64,000 bases of DNA, from the NCBI GenBank assembly GCA_902806575.1, contig CADCXD010000013.1, positions 1-64,000 on the forward strand. The letters are read 5' to 3'. This document shows, one piece after another, positions 11,950 through 23,131 of this stretch. The notes under the pieces are model-generated. The model searched no databases and was not told where the DNA came from. It was given only the letters and a program-made list of their open reading frames with translations. The DNA comes from Jackrogersella multiformis (lineage: Eukaryota > Ascomycota > Sordariomycetes > Xylariales > Hypoxylaceae). The position numbers were made by a program, and so were the translations under genes. Numbering within the stretch: the stretch's first letter is position 1; each line of letters starts with the position of its first letter.

Positions 11950-14022
11950 CTACTTAGATAAGAACTTCTGGAAGGCCTCCTGTTCGATCACGACGTTTCC
12001 GACGGACCTAAGCTTCTTGCGACCCTCCTTCTGCCTTTCGAGTAATTTCTTGCGCCTCGTGATGTCGCTGGCATGCAGCTTGGCGAGCACGTCCTTGCGG
12101 AAGGCCTTTAGGGTCTCACGGGCGATGATCTTCTTGCCGACGGCTGCCTGGATGATTACCTCGAACATCTGCCGCTGCACGTGCTCCTTAAACTTAGTCA
12201 CCCACTGCCGGCCAAGGCGCTCCACCTGAGACAGGTGCACGACTCTCGAGATGGCGTCGACCGGCACCTTGTTGACGAGCAGCTGCAGCTTGACCAGTTT
12301 ACTCTCCCGCCATCCGGCATCCTCATAGTCTAGCGTAGCATATCCCTTAGTCGCACCCTTGAGCTTGCCAAATAAATCATCAACTAACTGGGCCGTTGGA
12401 ATGCGGTACTTGAGAATGACTTGCGAGCCGTGGAAGAACTCGATGCTCGCCTGCTCACCGCGGTTGGCCTCGCAGAGCTCAATGGCGCGACCTATGTACT
12501 CATCCGGGAGTGTTATGGTCGCTAACACGTACGGTTCGTAGAAGGTGGCTCCGCGGACGCGCCCGTCTTCAAAATCCGGGAAGTCGGCAGGGCTCTGGAG
12601 GACGGACTCGACGCCGTTTTGCCACAAGACCTTCGTCTGGACGGCAGGTTCGGTGATGATGATGCTTGCGCCGTGTTCCTGACGCAAGCGGTCTTGGAAC
12701 ACAGAACAGTGAAGACTTCCGAGGAAGCCTAGCCGCCAACCGGCGCCCAGGGCCTCGGAGTGGTCTTTGAAGAGGGTGACACTACGATCATTGAGTACAA
12801 GTTGGCCGATGCTGTCGGCTAGACGGCTATAATCGGCGGGGTCCGTAGGAAAGGCGGCGACGAATACCATGGGTTTGGGCTCCTCGAAGCCTGGGTATGG
12901 CTCAACGACGTCTTCGGAGCCGACGGTGGTGAAGGTGTCGCCGATCTTGGCGTCCTGGATCTTCTTCATCCCGGGGTTGAAGATGACATATCCGACCTGG
13001 CCGGCGCGCAGGACCGTCTGGGGAACCTGCAGGGGATATCGGATGCCAACCTCCCCGACGGTATACTTGTTGCCGGTGGCGAAACTCACGATGTTGTCGC
13101 CTGCTCTCACGGTCCCATCGAAGAGTCGAATTAGACAGACGACACCCCGGAAGCTGTCGTACCAGGAATCCACCAGCAGCATCCGCAGCGGCTTTGACTC
13201 GTCGCCTATCGGGCCGGGGATGTTTTTTACGATAGCCGGTAGTAACTCCTTAACATGAAGACCGGTCTTCGCGCTTACTCCGATGGCCGTGCTAGAGTCT
13301 AGCTCGAAGGTGGACTCGAGCTGCTCGAGCACCCTGGGCACATCGGCGGCGGTCATATCTATCTTGTTAACTACTGGAAGGATCTTCAGGCCCTCGGCGA
13401 AGGCGAGATAGAAGTTGGCGACGGTCTGAGCCTGCACACCTTGGCTGGCATCTACAAGCAGCAAGGCTCCTCCGCAGCTCGCATAGGACCTCGTGACTTC
13501 GGCGCGGAAGTCGACGTGCCCGGGGGTATCGACGAGGTGCAGAAGGTAGTCGAGGCCGTTGTGGTTGTAGATCATGGTACAAGTCTGGGCCTTGACGGTG
13601 ATCCCGCGTTGGCGTTCGACCTCGAGGGTATCGAGAATCTGGCGGTTAGAATTAGACGACGAGATGGTACCGGTAAGCTCGAGAAGTCGATCCGAGAGCG
13701 TAGATTTGCCATGGTCGATGTGCGCTACGATGCAGAAGTTGCGAAAGCGCTCAATAGGTATCGCAGAGATGCGGCGCTCGAGGTCGCCAACTTCTACTGC
13801 TTTGGAGCTTACATATCTTCTCGTAGAGAGGGGATATAAGCTTGGTAGTACCGGGGCTTGCTTTAATCCAGCTCTCCGTAGGGATTGAAGCTTCCGGCCG
13901 AGAGAAGGCCATAGCTGATGATGCAAGCCATTGCTGCCGCTATAAGCCGTGCGGAAGGAGGATGGGCGTAGACATGATCGCATGAGAACAGATTTCAGCT
14001 TCAAGTCTGATCTGCCTCCCAT
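11950..14022 (-). CDS. GUF1: Translation factor GUF1 (mitochondrial EF4/LepA)
   Basis: Membrane-associated mitochondrial GTPase that promotes mitochondrial protein synthesis under stress, by family knowledge back-translocating ribosomes. It is a single exon of 690 residues, typical for fungal GUF1. Residues 1-75 are Arg/Ser/Leu-rich with few acids, a mitochondrial targeting sequence. Then come the GTPase motifs: G1 AHIDHGKST (100-108), G3 DTPGHVDF (165-172) and G4 NKID (219-222). EF-G-like domains II, III and V follow, and the LepA-specific C-terminal domain ends in a basic segment with [17 protein letters not shown]. The gene is divergent from MAD2 with 428 bp between starts. A second in-frame ATG at residue 14 is a possible start. 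Confidence 0.97.
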   Translation of the reverse strand: MGGRSDLKLKSVLMRSCLRPSSFRTAYSGSNGLHHQLWPSLGRKLQSLRRAGLKQAPVLPSLYPLSTRRYVSSKAVEVGDLERRISAIPIERFRNFCIVAHIDHGKSTLSDRLLELTGTISSSNSNRQILDTLEVERQRGITVKAQTCTMIYNHNGLDYLLHLVDTPGHVDFRAEVTRSYASCGGALLLVDASQGVQAQTVANFYLAFAEGLKILPVVNKIDMTAADVPRVLEQLESTFELDSSTAIGVSAKTGLHVKELLPAIVKNIPGPIGDESKPLRMLLVDSWYDSFRGVVCLIRLFDGTVRAGDNIVSFATGNKYTVGEVGIRYPLQVPQTVLRAGQVGYVIFNPGMKKIQDAKIGDTFTTVGSEDVVEPYPGFEEPKPMVFVAAFPTDPADYSRLADSIGQLVLNDRSVTLFKDHSEALGAGWRLGFLGSLHCSVFQDRLRQEHGASIIITEPAVQTKVLWQNGVESVLQSPADFPDFEDGRVRGATFYEPYVLATITLPDEYIGRAIELCEANRGEQASIEFFHGSQVILKYRIPTAQLVDDLFGKLKGATKGYATLDYEDAGWRESKLVKLQLLVNKVPVDAISRVVHLSQVERLGRQWVTKFKEHVQRQMFEVIIQAAVGKKIIARETLKAFRKDVLAKLHASDITRRKKLLERQKEGRKKLRSVGNVVIEQEAFQKFLSK

Positions 14023-14450
14023 CCATACGAATTACGATTACTCAGCCTTGTCGACTTTTATGATTGGAATATAGAAGGCAACATTTGATGCTATTCGCGG
14101 CTTTGGTGCAGGTCAAGGAAAATTCCATATATGTGGAGCTACAAAGAGGTAGGTATAGGTATGTTGGTACACCGATAGTGGAGACTCCTATCTTATCGAT
14201 AATTAATCATTATCTAATCGCCTACTATACCAACCTTAGCTACCTAGGTACCTAAGGTATCCTGTCTCCTCAGTGGTCAACCAATATAAACTTACATACC
14301 TACACACATACAAACCCCGTCACCCCGCCAAATTTCGAAGATCGCGAGTAAACAAATCTCGAGCCTCGACAAGTATTATTCTTAAAACTCTCAACGTTAC
14401 CTACCCAACAAGATCAACGTCTACACACCGACGATAGATAACAACTCACA
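14023..14450. promoter_or_regulatory. Divergent promoter region GUF1/MAD2
   Basis: 428 bp separate the divergent start codons of GUF1 and MAD2, so both promoters must lie here. There is a CTAGGTACCTAAGG palindromic element near 14240-14256. I see no coding sequence. Confidence 0.5.
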
Positions 14451-15376
14451 ATGGCTTCTACCGCACCAGAGAAAGACAAATCCAAGGTTCACAAGCTGTC
14501 CCTTAAAGGGAGTGCAAAGCTGGTTGCCGAATTCGTATGTTTGCCCCTTATGACCGATCATTGCTCCCATCATATTGACTAATAACCCATCTTATCTTAC
14601 AGTTTCAATACTCGATCCACACGATATTGTATGTGACTATACTTTCTATTTTCCGCGATATTTAGTGAATCCAGCGCATACTAACCTTTCGCCTTCCGAC
14701 CAGATTCCAAAGAGGTGTCTACCCTGCCGAAGACTTCACAGCGTACGTGATATTCCATTTATTCTATCTCGTCCGAGATCGATTACCCGTCCCGATCCCA
14801 TATGTCGTGGTAGGATCAACTAACAAAATAACTAGTGTCAAGAAATATGGCCTGAACATGTTAGTCTCGGCCGACGACCAGGTCAAGGCGTACATCAAGA
14901 AGATAATGTCGCAGCTTGACAAGTGGATGCAGCGTGGCAAGATCAGCAAGCTTGTCATCGTCATCACCGACAAGGACACGGGAGAGCACGTCGAACGCTG
15001 GCAGTTTGACGTCCACATCTTTAATAACCCTTCTAAATCCAAGAAGTCCAAAGCTGCTTCTAACCAAGAGAACGATGCGACCCCGTCCGTCTCCAACACG
15101 GCTTCCCCGGACCCGTCCAAGACCGAGGCCGAGATCCAGGCCGAGATTGCCGCCCTCTTCCGCCAGATCACTGCATCCGTCACCTTCCTGCCCCAGCTAG
15201 CCGGCGATTGCACCTTTAACGTTCTCGTATACGCCGACGCCGACAGCGACGTTCCCGTCGAATGGGGTGACAGCGATGCCAAGGAGATCGTCAATGGCGA
15301 GAGGGTGCAGTTACGAGGGTTTAGCACCACGAGTCATCGGGTCGAGACGTTGGTGAGCTATCGATTAGGGGAATGA
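14451..15376 (+). CDS. MAD2: Spindle checkpoint protein Mad2 (HORMA)
   Basis: Spindle assembly checkpoint protein that binds Mad1 and Cdc20 and restrains the anaphase-promoting complex at unattached kinetochores. Exons 14451-14534, 14603-14628, 14704-14742 and 14836-15376 give 229 residues. The first three exons are tiny (84, 26 and 39 bp) and rejoin in frame to read KGSAKLVAEFFQYSIHTIL and FQRGVYPAEDF, the start of the HORMA domain. Later come KYGLNMLVSADDQVKAYI, LDKWMQRGKISKLV, the ERWQFDV core strand and the C-terminal safety-belt region with YRLGE. A Ser/Lys/Asn-rich insert at about 125-155 makes it slightly longer than the yeast and human proteins of about 200 residues. Confidence 0.96.
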
Positions 15377-15877
15377 GACGCCTTGTCTAGTATATACGTA
15401 GTTTGCCATGTCCAGTAGCTAAAGCTGCGATGAAGCTGAACTGTACGATCGGGGCATGATCATTGAGCTGAGGGATCTAAAATCAGACCGGGCGTCTTGG
15501 GATTTTCTGGCTTTCCTTTACGAGATAAAATGATTGTATTATATCTTATCGTGCACATACATAATTAGTGCCCTCGCTTGCAAATCTGCGATGTCTAGAT
15601 TACTCGTAACCTAGCGTATAGGATTGCGAACTGAATGGATTATCTGCCCAAATGAATATGTATTTCTTAACGATGACTAAGTCTATCGTAGGCAGCTAAC
15701 GGGTAGCTCTCAACTGTCTATTCCCTTCCCTTTTTTTTGTATGTTATGCTGCCTCGAAAATCATAATGCTTCATCCCTCATTCCTCATGTTCTATGCAGG
15801 GGCTCAGACGACCTCTTAATTATTGCGATGTACACTATTTCTCTTCCGAGATATCCACTAGACGCCGTTGCCTCCAA
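15377..15877. other. Convergent intergenic region MAD2/UBP14
   Basis: This holds the 3' flanks of MAD2 and UBP14. It includes a T-rich run near 15730. No gene is seen. Confidence 0.45.
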
Positions 15878-18473
15878 TCAGTTTACACGGTTGAAAAAGT
15901 AGACATACGCCGTCTTCTTCATCTCCTCTATATCGCCTGCCTCGACCACCTTCTCATCATTGAAGAGCACCCACTTCGGCGACGTAGTATCCAGCAGCTT
16001 GCGAATGAATGCCACGTAGTGTCTGTTTCAGTGTTAGTGTTAGTACTGTGCACGATCGTTATCCAAGTTTTTTTTTCCCAAAAAAAAAAAAAAAAAAAGG
16101 ACGATATGACTTACCCTGAATGAATGCTGGTGCCCTTGTGGCATACGATACTCTGTAGCTGGAATTTGGCTGGTAAGTCCGCACTACCAGCGGGAGCGAC
16201 CTCCTTTTTCTCCTCTCCGGATGGGGCGGCCGTCTCGCCGAATTCGCCCTGGTCGTCTGGATGGCTAAACAGCCATTCGACTGCGCGTTCCACATCTCCA
16301 CCAGTCTCCTTCAAGGCCTTGCGAGCCTGCGGTGCGCCGAATCCCATAGCACCGAGCATCTCAATGTTCTCGGGATCTACCGCGGCGTTGTGTTTCTTAG
16401 CGGAAGACGAGATAACTAGAGGTTCATCGATATCGGGGTCCTCCATGTGACCGAATAGCCACTCCATAGCTGCGTTGGCGTCCGAGTTGCCGGTTGCGTG
16501 CAACGCCTTCTCGCAGCGGTTGCGAGGAAATCCCATCGCCATCAGCCCGTCTAGTACGGCCTCGTTAGGAGCAAAGGCCGGAGCCGTTGCTTCACCTTCT
16601 GACGGCAGCGACTCTTCAGAGGGCTGAAGCCCAGACGAGAGGTAGTCGTCGAGCGGGAATGGCTCGTCTCCTACTAAGACTGGAACGTCAACCTTGCGAG
16701 GCACCCAATTCACAACCGCCATCTTCCGCGCGTTGACGACGAGGGTAGCCGGGAAGGTTTTAAATAGAGATCGTTTCGTGAATCCGTCTTTGCTTCCGCA
16801 CGACGCGCAGGTCAATTCTACAACTTCTTGACCGGTAAAATTGTCAAGGCATGTTTTGAGCGTAACCGGCTTATAACGGTCTCCTTCGCCCTCGGCGGCC
16901 GGTAGCTTTTCTAGGGGTACGTCGATGAAGATGCTATCCTGCTCGGTAGTGGTATAGCGCACCTTCTTGCAGCTCAGACATTGCAGCCGCTGCTCAAGAG
17001 CGAATCTGAACGACTGGGTAGGGTCGGTCAGAGGAGCGGGGTGCTGCGATCTAGTGATGAGTTTGACAAGATGTTGGAGAAGCTCGAAAGAGTCCTGCTG
17101 GCGCATCGTTGAGAATTCGGCGTGCCCTCGACCAATGAGGTGCTTTAGCATGCTAGGGGATAAGCCCTTCTGGTGCGGAATTTCAGGAGAATCTTCGGAC
17201 GCGGCGACGTCGGAGTCCGGCTTAGAATAACGACCTGAGAGTAAACCATCGCCCAGCTTGCGTAGCTGCGTCTCCAAATCCTGAGCCGGGTCGGACACGA
17301 TGGGCAGGTCGACTTCGGGAATGTTGTATCGCGCCTGGAAAGCGGGTAGATCGAACAGACACTGCAGTATGCTGGCAAGATAGCAACTGTTGCCGAGATT
17401 TCTTAGTCCAGTCAGACAAGGTCCGAATAACGGTCTGAGTTCCTTTCCATCCTCGGTAGTCATGGAGAACTCCCATCGGAGGTTCTGCTCGATCTGCATC
17501 TCTGTTAAGCTCTTCTCCGTCTTGACCTGGTCCGAGAGTATGATGCCCCAGTGTGCTAGGTGGGCCGCAAGATCGCTGTCTACGCGCTCTTCATCGCATT
17601 GATAACAGTAGACGTCCGCCGTGCCCTCCGGACTGATGGATCCTAACTTGACAGCAACCGCGTGCTTCGTCTCGGTAGTATGTGAAAGCCCGTGCGAATT
17701 TCCGCCTACGCCGCCGAACTGAGCCCGGCCGCATCCCAAGTTACCACATTCTAGGCATAACCATAGGTTCTCCTTAAGGTCGCACATCGAACAGTGACCT
17801 AGGTCACCGCTTTGAATCCTCCGGCTCTCCTGCTGCTGCAACAGGAGGATATGCTCGCAGGAGGTCAGTTCTTGCTCCCAGGCCTTGACCTCTTCTTGTC
17901 GTGAGAAAGTGTTTGCCTTGAGGATACCGTCGACGATGGGCGCAAGCTTCGGGCTAGTCTTGTCGAGCTCGGTAGAGCACTCGTGGCATATGACCGAAGT
18001 TGTGATATCGTAGCGGTCGGCTTCGGTCTCTGCTGTGATGGCGAGTTTTGTCATCTTAGCGGGAGGTTCATCTTTGACGACTCTCTTCCGGGTTCGACGG
18101 ATGTTGAGCGCCAGCGGGTGGCCACGAGTAACATGGTGAAGTTGCGAATGGGTTCTGACGCCTAGGCAGCCACCGTTGAAGCATTGCAGACAGACATCGA
18201 GACCCTGAGGCTCGTCCTAGACCGTGTAAGCATGAACTAGCAAAAGTAAGGCTGCTGAAAAGAGTAGGTATAGCCACTCCTATTTCTCTATGGGGACATA
18301 CGATAGAGTCAAAACACTGAGTGCAGTCTTCGCGGTAGACCGATTGGGCCGGTGTCGGAGTGCTTAGGGCTGCAGGATATCATAGTAATGTAAGCTACAA
18401 GGACAAACAGATATGGTATTCAAGCGTTTGCCCTTCGTAACTTACAGATCGAATCAAGATGTGGACATGCCAT
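15878..18473 (-). CDS. UBP14: Ubiquitin carboxyl-terminal hydrolase 14 (USP5/isopeptidase T)
   Basis: Deubiquitinase that takes apart free polyubiquitin chains and keeps the proteasome clear. Exons 18473-18446, 18369-18302, 18216-16115 and 16022-15878 give 780 residues, the usual length. The N-terminus reads MACPHLDSI, then YREDCTQCFDS and a variant zinc-finger region. The ZnF-UBP lies at about 165-250 (CSMCDLKENLWLCLECG). The catalytic Cys is Cys310 in GNSCYLASILQCLF, and the His box is GHYVAFIRK with His734, which falls in the last exon across the splice. Two UBA domains (LMAMGFPRNRCEKAL and LGAMGFGAPQARKAL) sit in the insert between the Cys and His boxes, as in USP5. The last intron holds long T and A homopolymers. 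Confidence 0.97.
16068..16098. repeat. T9-CCC-A19 homopolymer pair in UBP14 intron
   Basis: A run of nine T, then CCC, then nineteen A lies inside the last intron of UBP14. On the gene strand the T19 begins about 10 bases after the consensus GTAAGT donor. The two runs are complementary and could pair in the pre-mRNA. Confidence 0.85.
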
Positions 18474-19507
18474 TTTAAGGGAAAAGAGGGCGAGGCTGTC
18501 AGGTTGGAAGAGAGTAGGAGCTGTAGAAACGAAGATGTAGTTGTAGTAGACACGGGAGACCCGTAGATGTGAATTACGAGAAAATATTTGGTGACGAGGT
18601 TCAAAGAAGTTTGAAGTTGGTTGATGTTAAAAACAATCCTTTATATGCCACTACGTTACTAAGTTAATTTTGAGACATTGATCAGGCAGGTAACTGCAAC
18701 GGAGCTATCTATAACGATATGGATATTACCTATGAGTGTAATTATATTAGGTAGGTACCCCAAAGTAGCTTCACCTAGGGCAGTAGGAGGTAGGACGAGG
18801 CTTATGGAGGGGTATAGAGCAGGTACATTGTACTTGTACACCCATGGATGCTGTGGATGCACGACCTAAAATCTAATCCCCCACGTTGTACGTACCTACC
18901 AGCCTACGTAGGTAGGTAGCTGCTGCCAGCTGGTTTGGTCTGATGACAGCAGACGAGGCAAGGAAAGTTCGGTAGAAATTTATCGGACTCGGAGGTTAGC
19001 TAGGTAGTCTGGGAAGCTGCAACAACGGATCTGATAAGAGGCAAAGGTGGAGACGCCCCACCTAAGTACCTAGTCACAGTGTGGACAAGATACTGTATAC
19101 AGCAATCTCTTTAAATCTACACTGTATTTTCCCCTTACAAACCAACCCCTCTTCGCTGTACGCATACCATCTCCGAGGTAGATGATTTCATCGCTAATTT
19201 AAAGCTTCGTGATTCGTCACAGAACCCCAGATCAATTTTAGTACCGAGATCGCCGACAAAGACCGCTTCACTTTTTTTGGGCTCCTGCTTTCGCCTAGGT
19301 ACTTCATCATCTCCGAATAATAACTAGACCTACCAACTTCCTTAACTTTCATCTATTTCTACCACATATCATCTCTTCTCAATCGCCATCGCGTAACCTA
19401 ACATTCATCAAACGATCAAGTCTTCTAAACTTTTATCCCTCCCAACTACTGCAATTCCCTCAAGCCTAATATCGTCCAAACCGCATACACCTCACACATC
19501 TATCAAG
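18474..19507. promoter_or_regulatory. Divergent promoter region UBP14/ISU1
   Basis: 1034 bp separate the divergent starts of UBP14 and ISU1. It contains clustered GTAGGTA/CTAGGTA motifs (18749-18800, 18890-18921, 19060-19075 and 19290-19300). The 200 bases before ISU1 are CT- and CA-rich, typical of a fungal core promoter and 5' UTR. No gene is supported. Confidence 0.5.
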
Positions 19508-20138
19508 ATGCTGTCGCGAACACTCGCAAATGCTGCTCGTAGAGCGGTCGCATCGACTGCCTCTCGCGTCGCCACCCGCCAGACCCTCAGCCCAGCTGCT
19601 AACATCGCGCGTCGGTCATATCACGAGAAGGTTCTCGACCACTATAGTCGACCACGTAACGTGGGCTCCATGCTCAAGACGGATGTCGATGTCGGCACCG
19701 GTCTAGTTGGCGCTCCGGCTTGCGGCGACGTCATGAAGTTGCAGATCCGAGTCGATCCGAAGGACAATACCATCGCCGACGTTAAGTTCAAAACTTTCGG
19801 CTGCGGCAGTGCCATCGCGAGTTCAAGCTACCTTACCGAACTCGTGAGAGGCATGACCCTGGAGGAGGCCGGGCGGATTAAAAATACCGAGATCGCCAAG
19901 GAGCTTTGCCTACCGCCTGTCAAGTGTAAGTTTTCTCGTTTTGTCCTCGACGAGCATACGATCGGCAGTACGAATGCTGATACCTCGTTTAGTACACTGT
20001 TCCATGTTAGCCGAAGATGCCATCAAATCCGCCATCTCCAACTACTACAGTAAGAACCCTCATGCCAAGCCGACGAGTCTTGCCGGCACTGGGGCGAAAA
20101 TGCCCAGTGTCAGTGAGGCCGCGATGGCATCGGCTTGA
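19508..20138 (+). CDS. ISU1: Iron-sulfur cluster scaffold protein Isu1/IscU
   Basis: Mitochondrial scaffold on which Nfs1, frataxin and ferredoxin assemble Fe-S clusters. Exons 19508-19925 and 19993-20138 give 187 residues. Residues 1-37 are an Arg/Ser/Ala-rich mitochondrial presequence. Cluster ligands are present: Cys72 and Asp74 (APACGDVMK), Cys99 (FGCGSAIASSS) and Cys142 (LHCSM). The LPPVK motif (135-139), where the Hsp70 partner binds, ends exactly at the intron. The C-terminal tail is a little longer than in yeast Isu1. Confidence 0.97.
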
Positions 20139-21100
20139 GAGTGAAACTATTTTGCTACGCTAGGTTTATGACTTAAGTCATTCGTTACTTGCATATGATA
20201 TGGAGTCTAGGTGAAATCAACAAGGATGGAAAAGTTGCAGTTTAGGTGATCAGCTCATGCAGGAAGGGCGGAAAGAGAGGACTTGTCTAACAGATCATCA
20301 CAAAAAATCCCGCATGGCCCGTCTGTCATGGGAGGTTTTCAGTATGAGTGTATCCTCAGGTACGATTGGAGTTGAGCGCGGTGGGCTTTTCATCTCATCA
20401 TAAATCGGGTTGTTGAACATAGCTTGTTCGATCCCTCGCTAAGAGATGTACAATAGTCCTGGACTGGTTTAGGGAATAAAATTGTAAACCCACATCAAAT
20501 CGTCATATGTCTCAACAATCAAGTCCTGTGTGAAATGATTACTAATATGACTCTCGCCCCCTAATAGCACATCGTAGCCTTGGTGTCTCAGCTCCTTGGT
20601 TGACATGAGACACTTATCACATAGGTGATATATAATATTATCACATATAATGTTAGAAATAGTTTTCATAGGCCTATAATGAAAATTGTATCGAAAATAA
20701 TTCTAGTCATTTAAAATCGCATTCGGTCATAGGTAGCATCGTGAGAATAAGACAGATTGACGCCACAGCAGAACCATACTTTAGGTAAGTACTAGGTAAG
20801 CACGCAGCCATTGAAGCCACGCAGCCACACAGCCATTGAAGCCACGCAGCCACACAGCCACGCTTGTTACTATCGCTTTATCGTGAGTGGGGAATACTTA
20901 TCTTATCGGGATCAGTGTCTTGAATCTGTAAATTTTTTATTTTTTTTCGCATTACCTCTTTTCGCTCCCACACCTGATACTGAAAACCGAGTCTTCCAGG
21001 GTTAATTCTTGTACACGAGCACTACAACGCCTCAGATCTCTTTTAAGTCTATAACTCGAGCTTTGATTATTCCTAGTAAGCTCATAAGTACCTTGCGAAC
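20139..21100. other. Intergenic region with short tandem repeat
   Basis: This lies between ISU1 and DBP3. It is AT-rich near 20600-20700, with a 25 bp tandem repeat at 20806-20855. The DBP3 promoter should lie in the last few hundred bases. No gene is seen. Confidence 0.45.
20806..20855. repeat. 25 bp tandem repeat, two copies
   Basis: Two perfect adjacent copies of a 25 bp unit beginning AGCCATTGAAGCCACG, followed by a partial third (AGCCACGC). Confidence 0.85.
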
Positions 21101-23068
21101 ATGTCGAAGCATCGCCTTGAAGACGCCGAGGAAGTGGACGCCGCGGCCCTCCCGCGCAAGAAGTCTAAGAAGGATAAGAAGGACAAAAAGGATCGCAAGG
21201 AGAAGCTGCGAGACCTTGGCTCGGCTCCTTCGACTTCCGTAGAGTCAGCTCTCGAGAAAACGGCATCGGAAGTTGAGGGCGAAGTCAAGACGAAGAAAAA
21301 GGATAAGAAGGGAAAGAAAGAAAAGAAGAACGAGGTTGAGACCAACGACGAACCAAGTCCAGAAATCGAGGTGAAATCTCGCGACGAAGTAGAAACGGCC
21401 CGTAAATCTAAAACGGAGGAGAGGGGAAAGAAAGACAAGAAAGACAAGAAGCGCAAGGTAGAAGACGCGGATGTCAATGGCGCCTCTACCGGCCATATCG
21501 ACGGCAATGCGCCAGAGGCTACAAATGGAACCGTCAACGCCTCAATCACGTCCAATTCGTCGCAGACATATGAGCAGACTGCCGCTCTTACTGCCGCGCC
21601 CCAGGCGGATATCGCGGTCTTCCTAAGCACCCATGAGATCACCGTCAACGATCCTCTTTCTACTCAACCTCTCCGGCCTATAATGGAATTCTCCCACCTA
21701 CCGTCCTCGGACCTCATTTCCAAGAGTCCGTTTGCCTCCTTCAAGGCTCCAACCCCTATCCAAGCCGCGTCGTGGCCCTTCGGGCTTTCGGGTCGCGACA
21801 TCGTCGGCGTAGCGGAGACTGGCTCGGGAAAAACCATCGCCTTCGGTCTGCCGCTCATATCTGCCTTGCTCGGAATGCCCAAGTCAAAGGGCAGTGGCAG
21901 GATACGCGCGGTCGTGGTGTCGCCTACTCGAGAATTAGCAATGCAGACCAACGAGCAGCTGGCCAAACTTGGGGAGCTTGTAGGCTTAAAGACCGTGTGC
22001 GTATACGGCGGCGCGTCCAAAGACACCCAGAGGGTTCTATTGCGGAAGGCGGACATCATAGTCGCCACTCCTGGCCGGCTGAAGGACTTTCTAGACGAGG
22101 GTGCCGTCAAGTTAGAGGGAGCCAAGTTCGTAGTACTAGACGAGGCCGACCGTATGCTTGACAAGGGGTTTGAGGACGATATCAAGCGAATCGTTGGGTG
22201 TACGCCAAAGAAGGGGGAGCGCCAGACCCTCATGTTTACGGCGACGTGGCCTCAGAGCGTACAGGCGCTTGCGTCTACCTTCATGGTATCCCCGGTCAAG
22301 ATTCAGATAGGTGGGAACGAAAGCGGCGACCTGCAGGCGAACACGAGGATCGAACAACACGTAGAGGTCGTGGATCCTCGGGGCAAGGAGACCCGATTGT
22401 TACAGCTGCTGAAGGCCCAGCCCAAGAACGAGCGAGTTCTAGTCTTTTGCTTGTACAAGAAAGAGGCCACCCGGGTCGAAGGCTTCCTACAGCAGCGTGG
22501 CATCAAAGTCGTCGCCATACACGGCGACCTGAGACAAGAGCAGAGGACTCGCAGTCTCGAGGCCTTTAAGACGGGACAAACACTTGTCCTGGTCGCCACG
22601 GACGTTGCGGCACGGGGTCTAGACATCCCCGAGGTAAAGCTAGTGATTAATCTCACGGTAAGTTGTGTTACTCTCATCTATTAACTCCGCGGTTCGGCGT
22701 ACTACTACAACATGCTAACCGATGATTTCTAGTTCCCCCTCACCATCGAAGACTACGTTCACCGTATCGGTCGCACAGGGAGGGCAGGTAAAACCGGAGA
22801 GGCCATTACGCTCTTTACTGAGCACGACAAGGCACATTCTGGAGAGTAAGTTCAGCAACTGTCCTTTCAAGCCCCCTACCAATTGGATTCGCACTAACGT
22901 TTCGTATTTAGATTGATCAACATTCTCAAGGCCGCCGGACAGCCGGTGCCGGATGAACTGCTAAAGTTTGGCACCACCGTCAAGAAGAAGGCCCATGGCG
23001 CCTATGGCGCATTCTTTAAGGATGTCGACATGACGAAGAAAGGCAAGAAGATCACATTTGATGATTAA
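21101..23068 (+). CDS. DBP3: ATP-dependent RNA helicase Dbp3
   Basis: DEAD-box helicase for 35S pre-rRNA processing and 60S ribosome assembly in the nucleolus. Exons 21101-22657, 22733-22845 and 22912-23068 give 608 residues. The first 125 residues are a Lys/Glu-rich tail with repeated KKDKKDKK blocks, typical of Dbp3 and nucleolar proteins. The Q motif region is [13 protein letters not shown]. Motif I is AETGSGKT (238-245), Ia [14 protein letters not shown] (347-350), III-like TATWP, and [16 protein letters not shown]. Motif [12 protein letters not shown], lies in exon 2. It ends 63 bp from the convergent RFT1 gene. Confidence 0.95.
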
Positions 23069-23131
23069 AGGGTATCATAGCGAAGCGGACTACTTTCTAT
23101 AGAACGAGCAGGCTATTCCCAGTGTCACGTA

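Noticed and set aside
13441..13888. Long frames antisense to GUF1
   Set aside because: Shadows of the strongly coding GUF1 frame on the other strand.
20421..20450. tRNA B-box-like GTTCGATCCC
   Set aside because: Flanking bases do not form a T-stem or acceptor stem, so it is not a tRNA.
21082..21648. 188-codon frame antisense to the DBP3 N-terminus
   Set aside because: Arises from the Lys-rich AAG repeats of DBP3 read in reverse (Ser/Phe/Leu); not a gene.
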